Positions 18,701 to 26,224 of a stretch of 48,599 nucleotides of DNA are shown here, piece after piece; position 1 is the stretch's first letter, and the number at the start of each line of letters is the position of its first letter. Under the pieces are notes generated by a model that had not been told where the DNA came from, searched no databases, and saw nothing but the letters and a program-made list of their open reading frames with translations. This DNA comes from CAYVMN01 sp043808585 (lineage in GTDB: Bacteria > Desulfobacterota > DSM-4660 > Desulfatiglandales > Desulfatiglandaceae), in contig JAZDES010000025.1 in assembly GCA_043808585.1 (NCBI GenBank), forward strand, positions 1 through 48,599, given 5' to 3'. The position numbers and the translations under genes are program-made.

Positions 18701-19054
18701 CATGAGGTGCTTCGGGGTGATCGTGTAGCCCTGATGACGCTTCATGCAGCCAAGGGGCTTGAATGGCCGGTGGTCTTTATCGTAGGATGCGAGGATCGGC
18801 TAATGCCCTGTTCCCTATTCGGAAGACATGATGAAGATGAAGAGAGGCGTCTGTTGTATGTAGGAATGACCCGTGCCCGCTCGCAGCTTATCTTATCCCA
18901 CGTGAGTAGGCGGCTCCTCACTGGGCGTATCCTTGAGATGGATGCGTCCCCTTTCCTTAACGCAATCCCCCGGACCCTTTTAAGACCCGTTGAGCGAGCT
19001 GCCAGAAAGCCCAAAGGGAGAGCTCACAGACAACTCAACCTTTTTAATGCTTGA
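15797..19054 (+). CDS. Fusion of an endonuclease Q-like PHP nuclease and a UvrD/PcrA superfamily 1 helicase
   Basis: A 1085-residue two-part protein. Residues 1 to about 410 resemble endonuclease Q, which nicks 5' of deaminated bases: PHP metal motifs DLHIH (6-10), GTGD (39-42), AHIW (163-166) and NSDAH (221-225), then a zinc site with C277, C293 and C296. After a charged linker, a UvrD-type helicase begins near residue 465: Walker A GPGTGKT (489-495), FTRKAAREMN (521-530), Walker B FVDEYQDT (686-693), GDPDQAIYGFRGAD, and C-terminal LHAAKGLEWPVVFIVG and LYVGMTRARSQL. The start follows a TTAGGAGAC ribosome site. A role in repair of deaminated DNA is inferred. Its 3' end overlaps the convergent AICAR formyltransferase gene by 11 bases. 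Confidence 0.85.
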   Translation: MKFIADLHIHSRFSRATSRDLDPEHLSIWAQKKGITVMGTGDLTHPGWLSELKDKLIEAEGGLYRLRSDLQKIVDSEVPPFCLAPTRFLLSGEISCIYKKDGKTRKVHHLILMPSMASVVRFNERLGRIGNIASDGRPILGLDSRDLLEIVLEVTETAFLIPAHIWTPWFSLFGSKSGFDGVEECFGDLTGHVHALETGLSSDPPMNRLLSALDPYFLVSNSDAHSPGRIGREANIFDTGLDYNGIIQAMTTGHGFIGTIEFFPEEGKYHLDGHRKCQIRFHPSETAEHNGLCPECGRPLTIGVLHRVYELSDREDRERPRLSKDFFSLIPMAEILSEILNTGPATKTVMSFYERLLMELGPELKILLDVPLERIRAAGGPLLAEAVDRMRRSQVIREEGYDGEFGKIRLFNVSEKQSISGQSALFGSFPARSPSQEKAGRRQRKFLEKEKLSVLEKPPSAEDSILDPLNPEQRSAVLHAEGNLLIVAGPGTGKTMTLTHRIAHLIRTGMAEPEQILAVTFTRKAAREMNQRITTLLLGGKRPAPLSRAPGRAETPCEVTVATFHRFCMETLRKYGRVIGLPPDFTLCSEWDSENVAVEILTEFGVSRRSLVKFLRCLSKLKTESVLGPGERSIDNQFLHLCHEYQRRLRELGMLDLEDLEVEALRLLRDYPEACAEYCQGFKWIFVDEYQDTNRIQVELLKALYRNAGGDICAIGDPDQAIYGFRGADVGNFYRFAEDFPVAKEITLIRNYRSTRSILDCSAALMGKPRPLECETERGGPISLAPCRTDSEEAEMIVEQVERAIGGTSYFSLDTGRVASHQGDRSLGFGDIGVLYRLNSQGAVLEKAFDRAGIPLVRAGETPLVARYPVNILWRFFQTLRYRDNPYYQRQYDHLLSDFGMRRGETIPAFEGVGSVADLLDKAVEFHGLEAESDESLETLMRLRQWAMDFEGNVETFLDSLSLERGIDHEVLRGDRVALMTLHAAKGLEWPVVFIVGCEDRLMPCSLFGRHDEDEERRLLYVGMTRARSQLILSHVSRRLLTGRILEMDASPFLNAIPRTLLRPVERAARKPKGRAHRQLNLFNA

Positions 19055-20339
19055 AGGCCCGCTGGCCCGTAAAGACCATTGTCACTTGGGGCTCGGCCTC
19101 GTTGCAGGCCTCAATCGCCTCAAAGTCCCGGAGCGACCCACCAGGCTGGACAATGGCCGTGACCCCTTCCCTTATGGCCACATCCACCCCATCCCTGAAG
19201 GGGAAGAAGGCATCAGACACCGCACAGGAGCCGATAAGTCCGCCCTTTGCCTCCCGCGTCTCCTGATCGATCTCCTCTAAAAGGGCGCGGTCCCTCTTTC
19301 CCTTCTTAACGGCCAGTTCCAGGTCCTTGTATGAAATGCCGTGCCTCTTGAAGCATAAGGCATCTGCATACTTGGTATATGCCTTGAAGATGGCAATCTC
19401 TGCAACACCAACCCTGTCCTGCTCGCCTGTCCCGATCCCTACGGTTACCCCGTCCTTCACATAGATGACCGAATTGGAGGTGATGCCCTGCTCAACCTGC
19501 CATCCGAAAAGCATATCTCTTTTCTCTTCACTTGTCGGCTTCCTGGCAATGGTGTATGTCCTGCCCTGGTACTCGGCGGAGGCAAGGGCAAAATCCTGAA
19601 CAGACCTTATTCGGTTAAGTGGCGACTGCTGGACAATGATCCCGCCGTCAATCAGACTCTTAAAGTCTACAAATCTCATGTCAGCATACTCGGATAGCCT
19701 ATCCATCCGGCTGATCTGTATTATTCTGAGATTAGGACTTCTGCAAAGGATATCAACTGTCCCCTCTTCAAACCCGGGGGCGGCCACCACCTCCAGATAG
19801 TTCTTTGAGACCATTTCAGCGGTCGCCAGATCCACCGGCCGGCTAAAGAGGGCGCAGCCACCAAACGCCGCGATACGGTCTGCCATGTTGGCCCTGTCGT
19901 ATGCCTCTGCAAGTGTTGAACCGTAAGCAACACCACAGGGGTTGTTGTGCTTGACGATCACCACTGCAGGCCCTTCATTGAGATACTTCATGATATTGAG
20001 GGCATTATCCACGTCTGTCAGATTGATCTTGCCGGGATGCTTTCCACTCTGGAGCATATCCTCTTCACTTATGGCTGAGACAAGGCCACGTCCTGGCCCA
20101 ACAAACCGGCATTCCCCAAGGACCAGGTTGCCGTTTAAGAGTTCATACAGGGCGGCTTCCTGTCCAGGGTTTTCACCGTAGCGAAGCCCTTTCTCAATGA
20201 GTTCTCCTGTCTTTTCATCAGGGATCTTCCAGGACCTCTTCCTGTAGACCAACATCTGATCACCAAAAGAGATGGTCATCTGGGGAGGAAAGTGGTCATC
20301 CAGCACGGTCCGGTACATTCTTTTCAGGTCATCACCCAT
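19044..20339 (-). CDS. AICAR formyltransferase lacking the IMP cyclohydrolase domain
   Basis: A 431-residue stand-alone version of the C-terminal half of PurH, which uses 10-formyl-THF to formylate AICAR in the ninth step of purine synthesis. Canonical motifs are RYGENPGQ (53-60), the catalytic KHNNPCG (130-136, with the Lys-His pair), SNSVIYVKDG and the C-terminal MVFTGQRAFKH. The usual N-terminal MGS-like cyclohydrolase domain is absent, so IMP closure must be done elsewhere (PurO or a second PurH, not in this window). It converges with the helicase gene and lies near fhs, which supplies its cofactor. Confidence 0.88.
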   Translation of the reverse strand: MGDDLKRMYRTVLDDHFPPQMTISFGDQMLVYRKRSWKIPDEKTGELIEKGLRYGENPGQEAALYELLNGNLVLGECRFVGPGRGLVSAISEEDMLQSGKHPGKINLTDVDNALNIMKYLNEGPAVVIVKHNNPCGVAYGSTLAEAYDRANMADRIAAFGGCALFSRPVDLATAEMVSKNYLEVVAAPGFEEGTVDILCRSPNLRIIQISRMDRLSEYADMRFVDFKSLIDGGIIVQQSPLNRIRSVQDFALASAEYQGRTYTIARKPTSEEKRDMLFGWQVEQGITSNSVIYVKDGVTVGIGTGEQDRVGVAEIAIFKAYTKYADALCFKRHGISYKDLELAVKKGKRDRALLEEIDQETREAKGGLIGSCAVSDAFFPFRDGVDVAIREGVTAIVQPGGSLRDFEAIEACNEAEPQVTMVFTGQRAFKH

Positions 20340-20426
20340 CTCTTGCTCCCTATTCCTTCAAAGGCCCCGGCAATGTCCTCGCTGCAATTCCCCAAGGCCG
20401 TTTGCTCATCCTCTCGATCAAAGTCT

Positions 20427-21236
20427 TTACGGTTTATCCAGGTCACGGCGTTTTGAGACGTCTTTATCCTTCTTATCCTTTTCTACGTAAGCGTAAGCAT
20501 TATGGTTATGGATTGATTCAAAATTTTCGGCTCCCACGGCAAACCAGGTGATGTTAGGATCCTTGTTCAACTTGAGTGCGATCTCCCTCACAACATCTTC
20601 AACAAACATAGGATTCTGGTAGGCCTTTTCGGTCACGTATTTTTCGTCCTCGCGCTTCAGCACTGAATAGACATCGCTAGAGGCGGATTCCTCGACCAGC
20701 CTTATCAGATCTTCTATCCATACGAACTTCTTGAAACGGACCTCCAGCCGGACCTCTCCCCGCTGATTATGTGCACCAAACTCGCTAATTTCCTTGGAAC
20801 AGGGGCAAAGAGTGGAGATAGGCACCCGGATAATGATCATCAGGTCCCTCCCTTTGTTCAGTGCCCCCTTAAAGGTGCACTCGTATTCCATGAGCCCTTC
20901 AACCCCTGTTACCGGTGCCGCCTTGTTGACAAAGTAGGGAAAGGCGACCTCCATGTGGGCGCTCTCGGCATTCAGTCTCTCTTTCATCTCCTCTAGGATT
21001 TCAGAGAAACTTTGAAGGGATATCCTCCGGCTATGCTCGTTCAGGATCTCTACAAAGCGGCTCATATGGGTCCCCTTGTAATAGCGGGGCAGGTTTACGT
21101 ACATGTTGATCCTGGCGACCGTCTGCTGCTCCCCCATATCTTTATCAAGCACTGTTATGGGGTACCGGATGCCTTTAACGCCCACCTGATTAATATCTAT
21201 GTTTCTGTAGTCCTTATGGTTCTGTACTTCTTCCAT
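20427..21236 (-). CDS. folE2: GTP cyclohydrolase I, FolE2 type
   Basis: A 269-residue enzyme of the GCYH-IB (FolE2/DUF198) family, which converts GTP to 7,8-dihydroneopterin triphosphate, the first step of folate and queuosine-precursor synthesis. The signature STLCPCSKEISEFGAHNQRG (141-160) contains the metal and catalytic cysteine region and the conserved His156. The N-terminus IDINQVGVKGIRYPITVLDK is also typical. Unlike FolE, this family is not strictly zinc-dependent and is often kept in organisms facing zinc limitation. It is 87 bases upstream of the AICAR formyltransferase gene on the same strand, so the two may be co-transcribed. Confidence 0.93.
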   Translation of the reverse strand: MEEVQNHKDYRNIDINQVGVKGIRYPITVLDKDMGEQQTVARINMYVNLPRYYKGTHMSRFVEILNEHSRRISLQSFSEILEEMKERLNAESAHMEVAFPYFVNKAAPVTGVEGLMEYECTFKGALNKGRDLMIIIRVPISTLCPCSKEISEFGAHNQRGEVRLEVRFKKFVWIEDLIRLVEESASSDVYSVLKREDEKYVTEKAYQNPMFVEDVVREIALKLNKDPNITWFAVGAENFESIHNHNAYAYVEKDKKDKDVSKRRDLDKP

Positions 21237-21317
21237 GGGCAGCCTTTTCCAAAATCAAATATCGCCATCGACTATATTATCTCACCCCCAATGTCAATAA
21301 AAAGGTCGGGACATAGT

Positions 21318-22304
21318 TCAGGTATGGATCTCCACAACATCCCCATCCCGGAGGATATGATCCCGCTGCACCATCTGGCCGTCAAAGACCGACCTCCCCC
21401 ATATCCGGGCAAACTTCAGGTTTCTAGCAAAATCTTTATGAATCTTGGTGGCAAGGTCTTCTAGGGTGCTCTCTTTAGGAAGGACAAATGGGCTGTTCAA
21501 ATCCGGCTTCTTACCCGGCGCTTTGGTAAAGACCCGGATAATCCCGGAGAGATCATAAATCATTTTCACAAAACTCTGCAGATTTCGCCCAGTTTTTGTT
21601 GAAATGTCTATGCTCGGCAGGTCCGCCTCCCAGAGTTCCAGGAATATTTGATAATCCTCTTCCTCTTCCTCACCGTCCACCTTGTTTACCACGATGTTCA
21701 TCTTCTTAATAAAGGGTGATTTCTCGAGGTCCTGGGGGACGGGAAATCCTTGCGGGAAGATACGGAGGCCTTGAAGGATAGAAAATGTCTGTTCGAATTG
21801 TTTTAACGGCCCGTTTTGGATATCTATAACCATGGTAATAATGTCGCAGCGCCGAATTAGGTCCCCCATCCAGGGGTCCATATACTCACCGGTTATGGGC
21901 GGAGTATCCACGAGCTGAAATTGAATATTTTCATAGGGGACCATTCCGGGAGTGGGTTTCCACGTGGAATGGGGAAAATCAGCCACCTCCGGTCTTGCAT
22001 TGGTCAACTTGTTCACCAGGGAGGACTTACCCGAATTAGGTGGGCCTGTTATAACAACCTGGGCAGCCCCTTCCTTGTCAATGGAATAGGCCGTCTCCCT
22101 TCTCGAAGCCCCCTTTTTCTGGAGGGCTTGGGCCTTGAATGTGGATATCTTGCGGCGGAGATCCGCCCGAAGCTTGTCCGTGCCCTTGTGCTTGGGCATA
22201 ATTGCCAGCATTTCTTCCAGGGTCTCGACCTTTTCCGCCGGAGTCTTGGCCTCCCTGTAAAGCCTCTCTGCTTCAAAATAGGCGGGCGGCAAATTGGCTG
22301 GCAT
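21318..22304 (-). CDS. DRG/Obg-related GTPase with TGS domain
   Basis: A 328-residue P-loop GTPase. A helical N-terminal segment (about 1-75) precedes the G domain, with G1 GPPNSGKS (87-94), G3 DTPP (133-136) and G4 NKVD. A C-terminal TGS domain (about 262-328) ends in HILRDGDVVEIHT. This order matches the DRG branch of the Obg superfamily, whose members bind ribosomes or RNA. The switch-II motif is DTPP, as in DRG proteins, not the DTPG of Obg. The gene is 15 bases downstream of a 60-residue gene on the same strand. The cellular role of bacterial DRG-like proteins is not settled. Confidence 0.8.
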   Translation of the reverse strand: MPANLPPAYFEAERLYREAKTPAEKVETLEEMLAIMPKHKGTDKLRADLRRKISTFKAQALQKKGASRRETAYSIDKEGAAQVVITGPPNSGKSSLVNKLTNARPEVADFPHSTWKPTPGMVPYENIQFQLVDTPPITGEYMDPWMGDLIRRCDIITMVIDIQNGPLKQFEQTFSILQGLRIFPQGFPVPQDLEKSPFIKKMNIVVNKVDGEEEEEDYQIFLELWEADLPSIDISTKTGRNLQSFVKMIYDLSGIIRVFTKAPGKKPDLNSPFVLPKESTLEDLATKIHKDFARNLKFARIWGRSVFDGQMVQRDHILRDGDVVEIHT

Positions 22305-22319
22305 TACTCCGTGCCCCTC

Positions 22320-22502
22320 CTAACCTTCTTCCACCAGATACCCCATGAGCTTATCTTGAAGCGAGTCAGGCCACACCTCCTCAAACAGAAAGGCGTTCAC
22401 CTCCTCTTTTGTCAGCCGTTCCATTATCTCTGGAGGCAGACTCTTAAGTGCAAGCAACCGATCAGGATCTGGTTCCTTCTTGGGGGTCTTATCCTCTTCC
22501 AT
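22320..22502 (-). CDS. Small acidic protein of unknown function (60 residues)
   Basis: A short gene with a good ribosome site (GAGGAGAAAAG before ATG), tucked 15 bases upstream of the TGS GTPase gene and 20 bases downstream of the membrane protein gene. The product is highly charged and helical, without cysteines or a signal peptide. It contains LPPEIMERLTKEEVNAFLFEEVW, which resembles no family I can name. Compact spacing and a clean start support real translation. A role as partner of the GTPase or membrane protein is only suggested by position. Confidence 0.6.
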   Translation of the reverse strand: MEEDKTPKKEPDPDRLLALKSLPPEIMERLTKEEVNAFLFEEVWPDSLQDKLMGYLVEEG

Positions 22503-22522
22503 CTTTTCTCCTCAAATTTGCT

Positions 22523-23248
22523 TCACCCTCCCTCCTCTTCTTTGGTCATAAAGCCAGAGGTGGTGACATAGATCCCAAAGCTCTTTGCTGTCGAAGGAAA
22601 ACTGAATACCGTGTTGCCGTAGACAGCATGCACAAAGGGCAACATTTCACCGTACTCATAGAGCCAGCGCCACCCTGGATCTTCCTGGTTTGAGATCAAG
22701 CTGTACGCAGTGGCAGGTCCAGAGACTTCATCGTCGGCTCGAATATAGCGTCCCCGCACCCGTGTAAGTTTATACATGGTCTGGAGGCCTAAGAAATTGA
22801 TCCAGTCCTCCCATTTCAAGATGTGGCCTTCAATCGCCCACTGTTGGCCAAGTAGTCTGAACCGATAAAGCCGACCTCCAGTGGGTGAATCAACCGTTAC
22901 TAGCCTCAGCGCCATCTCGTTTCCCTTTTTGGGCAAAGCCGTGCAATAGACTGTGGCAATTCGTTTCTGATGTGTAAAGGCCGCATAAGACTGTATGAAT
23001 CCCAGCAGCATTAATACGGCTGCGGCAACAGCTATCACAAGCAGAATCAAGAGCAGCCGAAACGTACTTCCAACAATCCCCGCATGGCGGACATGTTTGC
23101 CCCGCAGACGAGCAATTAGGCGGTATACACGTCTGCATATGAACACAACGAGCGCTGCCAGGCTCGCGATCAGCAGACCAAGCGCGATGTAGATTGGAAT
23201 AGAGCCTGAAAAAGGAAGGGTTAGCATCGGTAGGTCCCCCAGATTCAC
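22523..23248 (-). CDS. Membrane protein of unknown function
   Basis: A 241-residue protein with two strong transmembrane helices near residues 17-37 and 62-87, and a basic stretch between them (RRVYRLIARLRGKHVRH). The C-terminal 150 residues are soluble, probably periplasmic, and rich in Tyr, Trp and Arg. It includes YRFRLLGQQWAIEGHILKWEDWINFLGL, a pattern seen in uncharacterised proteins sometimes labelled cation/multidrug efflux pump; nothing visible supports transport. The start is GTG with AGGAAG upstream; an ATG seven codons later is an alternative. It lies 20 bases before the 60-residue gene. Confidence 0.7.
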   Translation of the reverse strand: MNLGDLPMLTLPFSGSIPIYIALGLLIASLAALVVFICRRVYRLIARLRGKHVRHAGIVGSTFRLLLILLVIAVAAAVLMLLGFIQSYAAFTHQKRIATVYCTALPKKGNEMALRLVTVDSPTGGRLYRFRLLGQQWAIEGHILKWEDWINFLGLQTMYKLTRVRGRYIRADDEVSGPATAYSLISNQEDPGWRWLYEYGEMLPFVHAVYGNTVFSFPSTAKSFGIYVTTSGFMTKEEEGG

Positions 23249-23391
23249 TATTTCTTCCTAGCATACCAAAATCGGTCTCCCTTTGGGAAGCTCAAAGCAT
23301 CAAAAATCGGTGCTCACACCTGAGATCATGGACATGAAATGGCTGAATTATTTTACTATGAAGAAAAAATTGGACTATCCCAGGAACGGTC

Positions 23392-25881
23392 TTAACCGCA
23401 TTTGTTAAAACCGCAAAAGTGGCAGGTCATACAGCCCTCTTCAAAGCTGATGGTTTGGCCGCACTCGGGACAGGTTTCTCCAAGGAGACTGTTTTCATAC
23501 CTGCCCCGTCTTTCCAGGGGCTTATCTTTGAGATACCTCTTTTCCAAGACCCTGCTGATGGCATCCGGTATAGAGAGCACCAGCCCGTCCTTTTGAAAGA
23601 CAGGGTGCTCTCCGCCGATTCCCTTTAACTGCTCCACGATCTTATCCACGCCAACCCCCGACCTGAGGAGAAGAGATACCAGCCGGCCAATGGCCTCGGT
23701 CTTGGCCGTTGTGGACCTTCCAGACTTACCAATTATCGCAAACACCTCAAAGGGCCGCCCCTCATATTCGGTTACCGTAACATAAAGGTTGCCGTATCCG
23801 GTAGCCATTTTGGTCGTGAAACCCCCTAAGGTCTCAGGCCTCTTTTGAACGGCCGCCATGAAGACATCATCCCTCTTTTCACGACCGGCAAGAGAGAGTA
23901 CCTGATTTTCCTTACTCCCGTCCCTGTATATGGTCACACCCTTACATCCCAGTTCATATGCCAGGTTGTAAACCTTAAGAACATCCTCCACCGTGCAATC
24001 ACGGGGCAGGTTGACCGTCTTTGAAACTGCGTTGTCAGTATGCCGCTGAAAGACGGCCTGCATGCGGACGTGCCATTCAGGCGTTACGTCGTGGGCCGTC
24101 ACAAAGACTTCCCTCACATCTTCAGGGATCTCCTCTATATCCTTGATGCTCCCCGTCCGTGCAATGGTATCCATTAATTCTGGGCTATAAAAACCTCTCT
24201 CCCTGGCCACCTTCTCAAAATAGGAATTCACCTCAAGGAGCCTGTCATGATCCATGACGTTCCGGACAAAGCTGAGTGCAAACAATGGTTCAATGCCGCT
24301 CGAACACCCGGCAATGATGCTCAATGTTCCTGTTGGAGCGATGGTCGTAGTGGTGGCATTTCTGTATGTGCACCCTTCCCTGTCAATAAAGATGCTCTTT
24401 TCGAAATTTCCGAAGACGCCCCTCTCTTCCGCCAATTCCTTGGAGGCCTCGTGGGATTCCCTCTGAACAAAACCCATGACCTCCTCGGCTACCTCGAGGG
24501 CCCTTTCACTATTATAGGGTACCTTCAACTGATAGAGCATATCGGAAAACCCCATAACTCCAAGACCAATCTTCCGATTACCTTTTACCATCTTGTCGAT
24601 CTCTGGCAAAGGATACTTGGACACGTCGATCGTATCATCCAAGAAGCGCACGGCATGCCAGACCGTTTCCTTTAGCCCCTGATAATCGATAGCAGGACCC
24701 CCGCCATCTTCTGTCACAAATTTGGCCAGATTAATGGACCCGAGGTTGCAGGCCTCTAAAGGAAGCAACGGTTGCTCACCGCACGGATTGGTACTCTCTA
24801 TTTCTCCCAGTGCAGGGGTCGGATTATCTCTATTTATCCTGTCTAAAAAGATGATCCCCGGATCCCCATTTTCCCAGGCCTGTTTGACTAAGGCCCCGTA
24901 AACCTCAACCGCATCCAGTTCCCCGGCCTTCCCCTTGTCCCTCGGATCCCACAGGGCATAGGATGTATTGTTTTTTACGCTTTCCATAAAGACATCGGTC
25001 ACGGCAACCGAGATATTGAAGTTATTTAGCTCCCGGTTATTTTTTTTGCAGTAGATGAACTCCATAATGTCTGGATGATCAACCCTTAGGCTCGACATAT
25101 TGGCCCCCCGCCGGGTCCCCCCCTGTTTTACCTGTTCGGTAGCGGTATTGAAGATCTTCATGAAGGACACAGGTCCTGATGCGATCCCCCCCGTTGTACC
25201 CACTCTGCTGTTTGCCGGCCTCAGACGAGAAAAGGAAAATCCGGTACCTCCCCCAGACTTATGGATAAGTGCGGCATTCTTTAAGGCCTCGAAGATTCCC
25301 TCCATGCTATCCTCAACGGGAAGGACAAAACAGGCTGCCAATTGACCCAGACTGCGCCCCGCATTCATTAGGGTGGGAGAATTTGGCAAGAACTTAAACT
25401 CGGTCATCATCCCGTAAAAGACCTCCTCCATCTTCTCCACTTGCAGGACGCCACCGTACTTCCTCTCCGCACCGGCGATATGTTTTGCTACCCTTCTGAA
25501 CATTGCCTCCGGGGTTTCAATTACCTTACCTCGGCCGTCCTTCTTGAGATACCTCCTTTCTAGTACCTTCCTGGCATTTTCTGAGAGACGCAGTTCCCTC
25601 TTTACAAAGACAGACTTATCCAGCCGAACTGGCGAGGCCTTGGAAAGCCCGTACTCAAGCAGCTTTGCCTCGATCATTTTTTCAATAACCGGCATGGTGA
25701 TGGTACTGACCTCCATCTTGGAGATCTGTTCCCGAAGAAACCTGCTGATGTCCATGGCCTGGCTTGTGTCAATGGGGTTCTCCCTGACCAGAAGATCGGA
25801 AAACCGATGATCGTCCCATCTGTAAGCAGTTAGATCGAAAGACCCCTCGTCTGTGATCAAGATTTTTCCTTCCTGACCCAT
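23392..25881 (-). CDS. nrdJ: Adenosylcobalamin-dependent (class II) ribonucleotide reductase
   Basis: An 829-residue enzyme that reduces ribonucleotides to deoxyribonucleotides using a radical from B12, so it needs no oxygen. The active-site triad lies in NPCGEQPL (N365, C367, E369). C184 in LAACFVLP is the likely first redox cysteine. The NATTTTIAPTGTLSIIAGCSSG segment is typical. A TSCPD domain follows (about 690-780), then a C-terminal cysteine tail, CPECGQTISFEEGCMTCHFC, which probably binds zinc and relays electrons. The N-terminal 90 residues lack a clear ATP-cone. Its ribosome site is GGAGGGG. An NrdR-type operator and promoter lie 260-290 bases upstream. Confidence 0.93.
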   Translation of the reverse strand: MGQEGKILITDEGSFDLTAYRWDDHRFSDLLVRENPIDTSQAMDISRFLREQISKMEVSTITMPVIEKMIEAKLLEYGLSKASPVRLDKSVFVKRELRLSENARKVLERRYLKKDGRGKVIETPEAMFRRVAKHIAGAERKYGGVLQVEKMEEVFYGMMTEFKFLPNSPTLMNAGRSLGQLAACFVLPVEDSMEGIFEALKNAALIHKSGGGTGFSFSRLRPANSRVGTTGGIASGPVSFMKIFNTATEQVKQGGTRRGANMSSLRVDHPDIMEFIYCKKNNRELNNFNISVAVTDVFMESVKNNTSYALWDPRDKGKAGELDAVEVYGALVKQAWENGDPGIIFLDRINRDNPTPALGEIESTNPCGEQPLLPLEACNLGSINLAKFVTEDGGGPAIDYQGLKETVWHAVRFLDDTIDVSKYPLPEIDKMVKGNRKIGLGVMGFSDMLYQLKVPYNSERALEVAEEVMGFVQRESHEASKELAEERGVFGNFEKSIFIDREGCTYRNATTTTIAPTGTLSIIAGCSSGIEPLFALSFVRNVMDHDRLLEVNSYFEKVARERGFYSPELMDTIARTGSIKDIEEIPEDVREVFVTAHDVTPEWHVRMQAVFQRHTDNAVSKTVNLPRDCTVEDVLKVYNLAYELGCKGVTIYRDGSKENQVLSLAGREKRDDVFMAAVQKRPETLGGFTTKMATGYGNLYVTVTEYEGRPFEVFAIIGKSGRSTTAKTEAIGRLVSLLLRSGVGVDKIVEQLKGIGGEHPVFQKDGLVLSIPDAISRVLEKRYLKDKPLERRGRYENSLLGETCPECGQTISFEEGCMTCHFCGFNKCG

Positions 25882-26143
25882 GGACCCCCTCCATAACTAA
25901 TAAATAAGAATTAACCCGGATTTGTGAATCCCTCTCAAGACGTCCCTGTTGGGACCCCCAATAAATCAGGTTGATGGACTTTCTGTTTTTAGTTATTACT
26001 GTTTATATCAAAATAGACCCGAGTACTCAACAACATATTCCCTATTTCGTCAAGTTAGTGAACGTGGAAAGGTCGGTCATCTGGAATCAAGTCAAACAGG
26101 CTCTTAAGACATCAAAGAATGGAATATTTGAACATAACTTATT
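25882..26143 (-). promoter_or_regulatory. Long leader of the nrdJ transcript
   Basis: About 255 bases separate the predicted nrdJ transcription start from its ATG, with no gene inside. A small hairpin (GTCCC at 25942-25946 with GGGAC at 25951-25955) lies about 60-70 bases upstream of the start codon. I saw no cobalamin-riboswitch B12 box (GCCACTG-like) on either strand, so the purpose of the long leader is unclear. Confidence 0.4.
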
Positions 26144-26172
26144 TGTATACTACACAATATATAGTATGTCAA
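26144..26172 (-). promoter_or_regulatory. Sigma-70 promoter of nrdJ
   Basis: Read on the minus strand, a perfect -35 TTGACA (26167-26172) is followed after exactly 17 bases by -10 TATACA (26144-26149). The NrdR-like box fills the spacer. Transcription would start near 26137. Confidence 0.7.
26152..26167. promoter_or_regulatory. NrdR box (ribonucleotide reductase operator)
   Basis: The 16-base sequence ACACAATATATAGTAT matches the NrdR consensus ACACWATATATWGTGT at 15 of 16 positions and lies between the -35 and -10 of the nrdJ promoter. NrdR boxes usually come in pairs. A possible degenerate partner with an AATATTT core lies near 26119-26134, about three helical turns away. It is also only about 60 bases upstream of the divergent M16 peptidase gene. 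Confidence 0.72.
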
Positions 26173-26224
26173 GAAAAAAGTAACGCAATATCTGTGGATT
26201 TTTGATGTAAGGAGTTATAATATT

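Noticed and set aside
21921..22571. A 216-codon plus-strand frame opposite the TGS GTPase
   Set aside because: It lies antisense to three well-supported genes whose motifs are intact, and its product has no family pattern.
25882..26224. Cobalamin riboswitch upstream of the B12-dependent reductase
   Set aside because: I looked for a B12 box on both strands of the leader and found none.
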